From assembly GCF_008831285.2 (NCBI RefSeq), contig NC_045146.1, positions 15,805,149-15,869,148 on the forward strand: a stretch of 64,000 nt of DNA. The letters are read 5' to 3'. The notes under the pieces were generated by a model. It ran no database searches. It had not been told where the DNA came from and worked only from the letters and a program-made list of their open reading frames with translations. The DNA comes from Nymphaea colorata. Lineage: Eukaryota > Streptophyta > Magnoliopsida > Nymphaeales > Nymphaeaceae. Below, piece by piece: positions 52,401 to 62,231 of the stretch (position 1 is the first letter of the stretch; each line of letters opens with the position of its first letter). Made by a program: the position numbers and the translations under genes.

Positions 52401-55400
52401 CAATAATGAAAAAGTACCGATGTGCATATCTAAAGGGTAAAGAAATATGCCATTGTTTGATTAATTAATTATGATCTTTGTTAATTCGCTTCCTATGGTC
52501 TAGCTGGAGGCCTAGTGGTGTAAATATGTTCGATTCTTGACATATAGCAGATCAATTATGCACAATCAAAGTATGCAGAACTTCAAAACTACGTCCAAAA
52601 CTTTGTATATACACGTTTGTCCATTCCTGTCCCAAAATTGGCACCTTCCACCCACTAAATGCCCCTCTATATATAGGTAAATTGGATAAATGCAATTGAT
52701 ACTTTCATTTCTCTTTATTGTTAAATGAAAAAATTACAATAGGCACCTAATGTTTGAGTACATAAGAAATCACTGCTCAATTTTTGAAAGTTAACAAATA
52801 GGCACCCAGTCTTCGAAAGGAATTATTACAGACGCTCCTACTAAAAGAAACTATAATATGATAAACTACCCGCATATCCTTTGAATGAAGAAGGATATTT
52901 TTATTCTTGTGAAGGGGTATTTTTATTATTGTATATCAAAAAATCAATGCTTTCTTTTAAGCAACTCTTTGAAAATTTCTTTCAAAAGTTTAAATGCCTA
53001 TTGGTTAACTTTTAAAAGTTGGGCAATAACTTGTTACATATTTGCCCGAGTGTTAATTAGGTGCGTTCTTTTCGGTTACACTTTAAGGTAGTTCATCTTT
53101 CTGCTACTCTGCCTAATGCTAACAAATTGCTGAAGCAACCACTTGATTAGCAAAATAAACATTTTTTTTACCAAAAGTATCTTTCTGTTGTATTATTGAC
53201 CCGTTTTTTTTCTTCTAAAGAAAAGGAACGCCTGAAGTAAAAGAATCACAGTTTTGATTGACGAAAAGCGCAGGAAAAGCCTGAGTACAAGCAGGGTCGG
53301 GTCTTCCTTTTTCTTGCTCATGTCATAAAAATGATTCTTAAGCAATCTTTCGCACGATTGAAGTGGGGAACCTTGACTTTAGACGGCAATAATACTAAGG
53401 TCCAAGTTAAAAATATTGGTAACTAGATAATTAAGGGACACGTGTCATTGATTGAAAAATAAACTATAAACAAGTTACAAGAATTGCAGTTCTTTTCCCC
53501 TTCTTCTTGGTAGTACGAGTCATCCTTAGTTGTTACCCTGGAGGCTTTTACGTGCGTACTTTTGTCTAATATTTCTTTGCTAAACTATAGTGTCTCCTAG
53601 CTTTTAATATAGAACAAACAATGGTAAGTTACCAAAGCAATGTGCTCTTCATTTCACGGATTGCGTGCATATAAATCCAAACAAGCTATTAGTATTTTTT
53701 TTTTTTTTAGGGGGGGTGTGGTGGAGTGTTGTGGCGGGATGAGTTTTGATGAGGGAGAGCTGATGGGATCAAAATGAGTGAGCAAAGTTCGTCGCATGGT
53801 TTCATACATTTCATCTTTTTGAAGGTTGATTGGCAATCAGAATATTTTGTAAATATTGCATGAATCTATCCTAAAGTTTGGGGCAGTTTTATGAAACAAT
53901 AGAACTAGATGTCCATGCATCTACTTTAGGTCACTTCATATAACACTCAGGAAGTTCTATTTGCTAAAAGACCTCTTAAGGGACAACCAAATTAGGACAA
54001 GATAAGAGTTAACATATGTCGCATGTTCTATATCTCGAAGTTGCATTTTTCCGAATGGATTGCAGCAAAAGGACTAGCAATTAAGTAACTATATATTGGC
54101 CGGCACGTCGGTTTATCATTAAAAGTCTAGATAATAAGAAAATATTGTGGAAAGGAAAATTCTATTTGATTTCTTTTGTGAGTTTTGACAAATCTTAGCA
54201 ATCATTGGTAGCCACTATGATGGATGATGATGTGACATCTTGTCACGCGGAAAATGGTTAAGGCTAATTGGTTAGATCGTGAAGATGATAGTCAGGAAAA
54301 TCGTTGCAAGTGGGTCGAATCTGATGTGAGAGATTTGTCATTTTTTAACAGTCATTTCAACCTGATTTCCAATTTATCCAGCTATTTCAAATGTTTTGAT
54401 ACTTATATTCCATTCAGCCAAGTGCTTCTCTTATTCTTCCAATGTGCTTTCTCCTCTAGCTTCCGAAGTTACTAGCTAGCAAACTTTTGTAGCATGTTTT
54501 TAACTCCTTGTGTTAGCTTCTCCTTCCTCGCTTTACTTCTACTTCCGCTCCCATATTTTTTCTCTCCATTTTCCAATCATCTTAAAACTTACTAGAAGTC
54601 ACTCAATAGCGTTCAGAAAAGCTAACGCCCATTTTCGGTACTATTACATTTAACGGCTTTTTTTTTACTCAATTGAAATTCTTTGATCAGTGTGAGAAGA
54701 AGTGTTTAATTATAAACTGTATCATTTTATTCAGCAGCTCCGCAACTAGCTGATTTTACTATTCAGACAGAGAAATATTGCAGACAGACTGTAATTTACT
54801 TGTTAGAAAGAGATCACTAGGAACTCAGATCCTTATCTCTCAGTAAATCAGGCCATTCCCTTCGTCCATGAGCCTAAAGGTGCACCTAAGGTTTTTCTAT
54901 AACTGAAAGCTAAGTTTTCCTAATGCACCTAAGGTTTTTCTATCACTGAAAGCTAAGTTTTCCTCCAATCAATAAAGAGCCAAAGAACTCAGACACTCTC
55001 TCAGCAGGTGAGAAGCGAAAGATAGGAAGAGAAGAATTAAAAAAAAAAAATGGGAAGCCCAATTTCTCTAATAGTTCTTGCGTCGCCTCCTCTCCAGGCC
55101 AAAACTATAATATGTTCCAGTAAGACATTCATCAATCATAAATTGCAAACTGAAACATGTCTATATGAGAGAGAGAGAGAGAGAGAGTGGAATGATAATC
55201 TCTCGTAAGTCATCAGGGAATAAACTCGGAAAACAAGAAAAAATGCATTTCGAAATCATCATACATGCCGATCAAACTTCAAGCATTGAACAAATCAAAA
55301 ACTGAGTGCAAAAGCACGATCAAAGAATCACAATCACATAATTTCACAAATTCCAAGCAAGCTATTTAGACGATCAGTAACAGCATCAAGCATAAGAATG

Positions 55401-55639
55401 AAAGCAAGGGACACGAAGGAAGATGGGAGAAAAGCGATCACGAAATCACTCACTCACCTCGAGCTAGCAAAATCGTAGAGCTTTCCGGTGCTGGAGAAGA
55501 TGATCAAGCCTACATCGGCATCACAAAGAATTGCTAGCTCCTTTGCTTTCTTTAGAAGTCCACTCCTCCGCTTCGAGAACGTCACCTGTCGACTCGTCGA
55601 ATTGTCGATCCTCCTGATCACGATCTTCCCCCTTCCCAT
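38355..55639 (-). CDS. AGL17-like: MIKC-type MADS-box transcription factor, AGL17/ANR1 clade
   Basis: Seven minus-strand coding exons: 55639-55458 (182 bp), 41777-41699 (79), 40003-39942 (62), 39156-39057 (100), 38967-38926 (42), 38693-38652 (42) and 38510-38355 (156). All are GT-AG and join to 220 codons plus TAA. The sizes match the classical MIKC pattern. Residues 1-60 are the DNA-binding and dimerising MADS domain, starting [20 protein letters not shown]. The I region starts [15 protein letters not shown] (61-87). The K coiled coil (about 88-169) includes [45 protein letters not shown] and [14 protein letters not shown]. The C-terminal part has [36 protein letters not shown] and the K box place it with AGL17/ANR1/AGL21 proteins, nuclear regulators known from root nitrate response and flowering. 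It is slightly shorter than most members (about 230-240). Intron 1 is about 13.7 kb. The clade is assigned by pattern, not by a tree. Confidence 0.95.
41639..41720. repeat. Duplicated exon-2 end and splice donor
   Basis: gatacataccatgg followed by similar sequence occurs at 41639 and 41690, an offset of 51 bp. The copy at 41690 is the real end of MADS exon 2 with its donor (41698). The other, inside intron 2, recreates a donor at 41647. Confidence 0.8.
49418..49473. repeat. Compound (AC)n-(AT)n microsatellite
   Basis: About 16 AC units followed by about 12 AT units, inside MADS intron 1. Confidence 0.97.
52741..53065. mobile_element. Foldback MITE-like element with about 70-bp inverted arms
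   Basis: The left arm runs from aggcacctaatgtttgag to gaaagttaacaaataggc (about 52741-52803). The reverse complement of 52995-53065 runs from gcacctaatt to aaaagttaaccaataggc. They match over most of their length with small indels, around a central 190 bp. This is the build of a non-autonomous DNA transposon. A target duplication was not settled. Confidence 0.65.
54881..54966. repeat. 43-bp tandem duplication in MADS intron 1
   Basis: Units at 54881-54923 and 54924-54966 both begin tgcacctaaggtttttctat and are nearly identical. Confidence 0.93.
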
Positions 55640-56400
55640 GTCAGAAGCCCTAAAACTTCAAATCCTCTCCTGCTGGGAAAAAACAGAAAGCAATCACCAC
55701 CTCACGCAGGACGTGTTACGTGATCCGCTGGAAGTGACAACCAGAGATCAAACTGAAAACAGTCAACAACAATGAAAAGAATATCAGAGGAACAAGCATT
55801 CCAGTTTCTGCCTTCAGTCTCGGATTCTGATATCACACCTTGATCGTCCTTTCCTTGAGTCCACTCTTCTCGATCTTCTTCCTCCTATTTACTCTCTTTC
55901 CCTCTCTCTCTCTCTCTCTCTCTCTTTTTCAGGTCTGCGAATCCTCGTTCTGGACTTCTGAGCGACTCATCTTTTATGGAAACGGGCGACGAGTGGTTTT
56001 CAACACTGAAAACCACTCAAGGAAACCGGAAACCACTCCCGGTCTCTCCGACTTCGGAGGCGCAAGAAAACCGCTCCCCAGCACCTGGCAAATAGCTTTC
56101 CAACACTTTTCGCGCCTCGAAATGGGATCCGGTGCTCGAGTCGAGTACAACTGCTTTTGTCCCCTTTTGACAAGACCCCGTAGGACGGCTTTTGTATTGA
56201 AAACCGAACCGTTGTCGATGAGAAAGGTACTGAAATACTCGCACCGAGCATGGATCGGAAATCAAAAGCCCGATCATGGCCGTCCATTCCACGTGAGCCG
56301 CCTTAGCCCTCCATCATCTCCGATGGACGGACAGTAATCTCTCCGAAAATGTGCGTCCGGATTACTGGGAAGGCATAACCTTTGCCACGTGGCCGCAGCT
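55640..56400 (-). promoter_or_regulatory. 5' UTR and promoter of the MADS-box gene
   Basis: Upstream of the ATG (minus strand) a likely acceptor, ttttttcccag, lies near 55680, suggesting an intron in the 5' UTR. A GA-rich run (CT on plus, 55902-55925) could bind GAGA-type BPC factors. Two palindromic G-boxes CACGTG lie at 56290-56295 and 56386-56391, 650-750 bp before the ATG. G+C is raised across 55980-56400. The large ORFs here on both strands overlap each other and match nothing I know. Confidence 0.5.
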
Positions 56401-59020
56401 GACTGGAGGTTGCTCAGAGTTTGATGCCAATGGGTGGTTCTGGCTATTATAGAAAATGGGTTTCACTTCCGTTTTCCAAATTCGGTAAAAGGGCAAAGAA
56501 AAGGAGAGGTAAAAAAATCTCGGACTTGCCGTTCGTGAGTACTTTGAAGCTTCGGCCTGTGTGTCCGCGAGCTCGCTTTTCCTCACAAGGAATCTCAAGT
56601 AGGTCAAGGGTTCCCGGTTTCCCTGAAATATGTTCAGTTAAAAACTTAGAATAGAGGGAAAAAAAAACAAGCTCATGTGGGAAGAAAAAGAGAGAAGAAT
56701 AAGAAAGGGAAGTGGGTGGTGGAGCCGAAACCCAGTGTTTGTCCATGTCCCGTTCTGGAAATATTCAGACAATCGCGGAACGATTGGAATCGTTTGTGAT
56801 GAACTTGAAAAGTATAGGAAGAAAACTTTTCATATTCTCATTTCTTCTTTTCCCTTTCACAAACTGGGCCTGTTGGCATCACTTAGCAGCCCACATACTT
56901 GATTTGGTAGGAACTATGTACGATTCAACTTTACAGCATATATTCCTGATGTGTACAAGGTTTGGTCATCTCGGGTTGAAGGATCGAAAGTATATTTATC
57001 CAAAGTCATCTAGCTCATTTATGAGAGCCAAAATTGTATTTTTAGCTATCTAGATACACCTATATCACTTATGGCAGTCGTATGATTCATTGTAATGAAT
57101 GGTTGAAAGAAGAAAAACAAGAAGAAAAATGTGTAAAGCAATACTGATAATGAAAATATTCATCACCTTTTTTGTTCTCTGTTTTCTCTCAACCGCCCAT
57201 CACAAATACACACACACATAGAGTAACGATTCTTAGGTTTTGAAATAATTAAAATGTTTACAAGGTCAACAAAATATCACAAAAAACTTGTTATTAGTCT
57301 GACCATTCATCTAAAGTCAGACATAATTTTAGTTTAAGACTTGTCAAATGGTTTGTATATTAAACATAGGATTGGTAAAGGTTTCTCTAACCTAGTTAGG
57401 TTCCCAATCTGCAAAAGCAAAAAGGGATTATTGTTGAGGCAGGTGGTTTGAGATTCATGCTTCATTAAGTTAAGATATAGTTGCTTCAGCTATGATACAA
57501 AGCTCGAGTTGAGGCTGAACAACTCGGTCCGGGTTTTGCCTCGCCACAAAACTCGGGTTCGACTTAACTAGATAAAGTTGAAAAGCAAAAATATTGGGAA
57601 GATTTTCAGTGGATTAGTTGTTTTAAAGAGTATCAACCCCAATGCCCTCCCTTTGTTTATATGGCTTAATCAAAAATTTGTGTTCCCCACTGCACCAACC
57701 TCTTTTAGGTGTGGTAATACTTTATGTGAATGACCATGCCATTAGTTCTATTTAATTAAAAATGCCTGCCCAGATAACCCTACCCTAATTAGTACTCTTA
57801 AGTACAACAAATAATATGAGAAAGATGTTCAACTGGCTTTGCTTTTAGCTAATTTAAGGACGAAATTAACCATGTATATATAAGCAAAGTGCAAATGTAT
57901 TACTTGACGAGCACTAAAAATTTTTGCCGGTCATTTGCCATTGACATTTTGGATAATACATATTGTAGGTTGCAAATTGATTAGAAAAAGTACAGACTAT
58001 AGATTTTTTTAGGGGACTATGGAACCTTTCTATGGGCATTCGGAGATAGACAAACCGTTCTTGTCTCATAAAAGTAGCTTAAAAATTGAGGTAGATTCAT
58101 AAAACATTCATATAAAATATGAATCTACCCTAATTCCTGGTTCGGTTCATAGGACAGTAACAATTTGTTAACATTGTTAAACATGTGTGTCGTTCGTAAT
58201 CACAAATTCAAGTTCAATACAACCCTCAAAATTATGCCAATGAAGTTCAAATTCCACAACTCTCAATGGATACAAATCTTGAACTGTTATGTATAATTCA
58301 CTGGGAACCCTAGTTCAGTTGGAAGCCAGATTCGTAGACTTCTATATATCCCCCATTCAGTAATTTAAACCAAATCCAAAAATTACTTCTATCATAAACA
58401 AAAAGGGTGCTCCAATTGTTCAAATGGTTGGTCAGGCATGGTTCATCATTCACACCTCAAATTAAAGCTATACTTTTCATTTAATTCTTGCCGAATTCAA
58501 TCTGGCCAAATAGAGAACAGAATGTGAAGTCTTTGAAATTGTAATTGTTGTCTGTAGAGGTGTATTAAAATGTAAAATAAGACTGTTTTACTCTCTTTTT
58601 TTTTTATGTCAAATGCCTTTTCTTGACAGCATAGGCTTGGTAGTTTAAGAGGTTAATATGTAAAACTTAATCTAGTTTCTTTTTTCCCTTTTAGGGCTAG
58701 TGGCAGGTTCAAAATTTTGAGCAAAGAAACTTCAAAAGCTCATGTCTTAAGGGATTGTTTAGGAGATGAAACACTCTATGAGTGTACTATAAATCTATTC
58801 TAAAATTCGAGTAGATTCATAAAACACTAGAACAAGTGTTCCACAAATCCACCTAAAATTTCGGAATAGATTCATGTAAAACTAACACAAAGTATTCTTA
58901 CTACCAAATGACTCCTAAGATGCACCATTATATATAAACGAAAAATGGTTAATGGCACTAATGTGAAAATAAGGAAATTTAGTTTGTAGAGATGGTGCAG
59001 CCTGCTCATAGCAGCCAACA
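56401..59020. other. Intergenic, no recognised gene
   Basis: Bases 56440-57050 are moderately G+C-rich with opposing ORFs of about 100 codons and no recognisable domain. Bases 57490-57570 carry 'ctcgagttgagg' phrases of the hAT-like family. Bases 58000-58170 and 58745-58925 contain 'agattcataaaacac' phrases of a dispersed MITE-like repeat, the second with loosely inverted ends (ttaagggattgtttaggag against cttaggagtcatttggtag). Confidence 0.45.
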
Positions 59021-59028
59021 TGTGGCTC

Positions 59029-60156
59029 TAGGGCTGCACAACGAGTCGAGCCAACTCGAGCTCAACTCGAACTCGCTCGAAAAAGCTCGGCTCGAGCTCG
59101 GCCTATTTATAAACGAGTCGAGTTCGAGCTGAAAGTTAAACTCGAATCAATAAACGAGTCAAGTTCGAGTTGCAAGAACTTGACTTGACTCGTTATATTA
59201 AATCAATTAAATTGGATAAACCGGCTCTCGAAACCAGTTCACCGGTTTATGGTAAAAACTTTTTTTTCTCTTCCCATTCGGTCTTCACTCTTCCTTCTTC
59301 CTGTTTGCTCTCTCTCTTTGTCTTCTCTCTCATCTGTCGTCCTCTCGTTCTGATGCAGCCCCTGCTCCCCATCACGCCAATACCTTTTTTTTCCTCTTCC
59401 CTTTCGGTCTTCATCTCTTCCTTCTTCCTGTTTTGCTCTCTCTCCGTCTTCCGTGACCATGACGACCCGACGACCAGACCTGAAGTACTTGCTGTCTTCC
59501 ACAGCTCTCTCTTCCGCTGCTGCTCCTTCTCTCGCCGACTGCCACTACTGCTCAGACGCATCCGTCGCCTTTCCACTTCTCTTGCTGCTGCTGCCTTAGT
59601 CTCATCTGTCGTCCCTCTCGTTCTTGATGCAGCCCCTGCTCCGCCATCACGCCAAGTACCCCTTCGGCTTTCCTTTCTTCTTCTTCTTCTTCCTTCTCTT
59701 CCCAACTGATTTTGCCCAAATGAAACCCGTCAGAAATCACTACTGCTGCCTTCTGTGAGTTTTTCCGAGTTTTGCCCAAATGAAACCCCCCAAAAATCAC
59801 TGCTCCTTCTCCATGTTGTTCTTTTTCTTCTGTGAGTTTTTTCGAGTTTTTTGTTGAACTATGTTGCGTTGGTGATGTATTTCATAGAATAAAGGGTATG
59901 ATTATGTGCTTGATTACAACGAGAAATAGGTTTTCATGTTCACATGCAGAGAAGTAGATGGTTGAAAAACACACAATGCAAGAAACGAGTTAATCGAGTT
60001 AAAAGGAAGGAGCAAGAAGAGTTTTGTGGTGCAGATGCAGTAAACGAGTTAATCGAGTCGAGCTCGAGCTCAACTTTGTATAATCGAGTCGAGCTCGAGC
60101 TTGTGTTAGGCAGCTCAACTCGAGTTCGAGCTCGACTCAGCTCCTGTGCAGCCCTA
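59029..60156. mobile_element. Complete non-autonomous hAT-like element, 1.13 kb
   Basis: The left end is tagggctgcacaacgagtcg. The reverse complement of the right end is tagggctgcacaggagctga; the first twelve bases are identical. The flanks tgtggctc (59021-59028) and tgttgctc (60157-60164) are an 8-bp target duplication with one mismatch, the length typical of hAT elements. Both subterminal regions are packed with gagctcgag/aaacgagtcgag motifs, likely transposase-binding sites. The interior is pyrimidine-rich and duplicated: 'tctcatctgtcgtc' with 'gatgcagcccctgctcc' at about 59328 and 59600, and 'ttttgcccaaatgaaacc' at 59711 and 59770. No transposase is encoded, so it would depend on an autonomous relative. 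The 179-codon plus-strand and opposing minus-strand ORFs are low complexity. Confidence 0.85.
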
Positions 60157-61159
60157 TGTTGCTCTGCTACTATTTATAACTTAAAAGGATAGAACAACCG
60201 GACAAGACCCAATGCAAGCAACTTGACCTCGATGACAATCGATAGGCAGGTTGCTTGCTTGGTTCACGAAGCTGTTCAGCCCTCATCTTCCCTAATTCTT
60301 TTATTATAAACGTTAGTTCCCATGGTCGAACCAACAGCAAGGGGCCAATCATCCTTTTTGCAAATTGGATAGGTCAATGAAACCCGAGTGAATCTCATTT
60401 TGTCTGGAATTCATGTCATTCAAAGTTGCGAGTGCTTTGTGCAATTAACTCCGGTGGTTTGGCTGCCAAAAGGACCATGTGGGTTGGGTGCGCTATTAAA
60501 TGGCTAAATCTAGTTTTAAGTTTCATCATGGCTGCTTGTTACATGATACAGCCCTATTGCATGCCCTCATCAAGTTGAACTCTCTTGGAAATTCAAGGAT
60601 CTTTTGCATTAGAGTCTTGTGTTCTCAATGAAAGATCATTTATAGGACAGAATGCAGCCAGGTCTCTAATTTCTCAGTGGCTTGTTTATTGCCAAAATGT
60701 TGTTCCATTCCTAAATTTGATATTACAACCATTAGAGTTGTTAGAAATGCCTTGAATGTGCGTATAAGGCGTGGATTCTACTAGCTTAGGAATTTACCAA
60801 TTATGGGCAGAAATCATTCTGGCCTCCTGCTTGTGTAAATAAACACTTTCTTTCTGCAAAAGAATGTGAGGGGGTGGATCGGGCAATGACAATGTTTCAT
60901 GAACATGCCCCAACAATTGGAGCTGGTTCGTAATAGTTTTAATATCCAATGAACCTACCTTAATATTTAGAGTATATTCATGGGACACTTACAAAATGTT
61001 TTTTCTACCGAACTACCTCTCAAGAAGACAAGTGATTTTGTTCCAAAGCATTGCTAAAACCTAAACTCAAATTAATCAAATAGTGGACAACAATGTCAAG
61101 TTCATAATAAGTAGTTAAGTATACTTGCCATAGCATGTTTTATATCATGACTTTCAATA

Positions 61160-61336
61160 AGTGGCAGATCCACATATAGGCTGGTGTGGATAGTTGCCCA
61201 CACTAGCTTCTCAATTTTCTTTCTTTTTTACATTAAAATCGTTTGATATTTACTTTGTTATACATGTAAGTTCCCCTTCATGTATGAAAACCTATGAATC
61301 AGTGCCCCACCAAAAAATTTCTCTGGCTCCATCACT
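61160..61336. mobile_element. Candidate hAT-like MITE, agtggc.gat.cca ends
   Basis: The left end agtggcagatccaca pairs with the reverse complement of the right end, agtgatggagccaga, at most positions. This is a common plan for plant MITEs (AGTGGCGGAGCCA). No convincing target duplication was found. Confidence 0.5.
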
Positions 61337-62194
61337 GCCTCCAATTTAGCACTGTGGAAAGCGCACATAAGGGTTTGAACCCATGTGGGTTTTGAGATGG
61401 TTTTCTCAACCTCTTTTATCTCTTCTACGCTACCTCTCGACTACCTTTTCTCTGTCCTCCGTTTGCTTCCTCTTTTCTTTTTTCCTTTCTATCTTCTCTA
61501 ACCTCAGAAAAAAATTATTAATCAAACGGAGGAAAAAAAAAACCTGAAAATCCATTTCCATTATAGGACTAGTTTTACTTGCTTCACATATGAAAAGAAA
61601 ACCTATAATATAAATCATGTGTGTGATTATCAGTGTCTCTGAAATCCAAACTCATATCAAGGGCTGGGGTTAGACTATAGCTTCCCCCACCCACATGCAT
61701 CAACCTAGGCATAGGATGCATCTGCCAACGTGCGCGCATGAACTTGCGCAGCTATGATCAGGAAATCGAGGAAGAGGCTCGTGCTACTGCTGGTGTACTT
61801 CCCGTCCCTTCTATCAGTAGAGAATCCAACAGTTCAATTTTATTCCAAGTCCAGATTTGAATAATTAATTAATTAAGTTGGCAAAGAAAAGAAACCAAAT
61901 TACTGTTCTTGAGCGAAGGATAAAAAGAGTAATTGATGGATACCAGATCACTTGGGTAAGTAACAAAGGCCAGACCACTTTCAAGTTATTTTTGTAAAAC
62001 ATTTGATTTTTTTACTATCACAAATTTGATTGTATAAGAGCTGTAAATTTTTTATTATTAAAAAACATAGCTAAAGCAAAACAAATGACTAACTTAATAC
62101 TTAATACATGTTCTCATCAGCTCCATGAGGTTAGATTACAAAAATTTTCCATGGGGCTAGTTTTTACTCTTTACCACAGTGGTTTGGTATTCAC

Positions 62195-62197
<3 letters not shown>

Positions 62198-62229
<32 letters not shown>
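62198..62229. repeat. (TA)n microsatellite
   Basis: About 15 TA units. Confidence 0.95.

Positions 62230-62231
<2 letters not shown>

Larger units (their letters stand above)
41778..55457 (-). other. Intron 1 of the MADS-box gene, about 13.7 kb
   Basis: No other gene is recognised on either strand inside it. It holds the AC/AT microsatellite at 49418, the foldback element at 52741, the 43-bp duplication at 54881, GA repeats near 55165, and stretches with 'agcttgggctaa' phrases near 45130-45360 that look like an old repeat. Large first introns in plant MADS genes often hold control elements; none can be proven from sequence here. Confidence 0.7.

Noticed and set aside
55840-56337. 165-codon plus-strand ORF upstream of the MADS gene
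   Set aside because: Starts in a CT repeat, overlaps minus-strand ORFs in the likely MADS leader and promoter, no recognised family.
56712-57053. 113-codon plus-strand ORF
   Set aside because: Hydrophobic middle but no motif, and a second ORF overlaps it in another frame.
59170-59709. 179-codon plus-strand ORF and opposing minus-strand ORFs
   Set aside because: Low-complexity Ser/Leu/Phe against Glu/Arg/Lys caused by a pyrimidine-rich tract inside the hAT-like element.
61340-61385. tRNA-like A and B box phrases (ttagcactgtgg, gggtttgaaccc)
   Set aside because: No cloverleaf can be drawn and no element ends or target duplication were found; possible SINE scrap only. Similar scraps near 42700 and 52505 were also left out.
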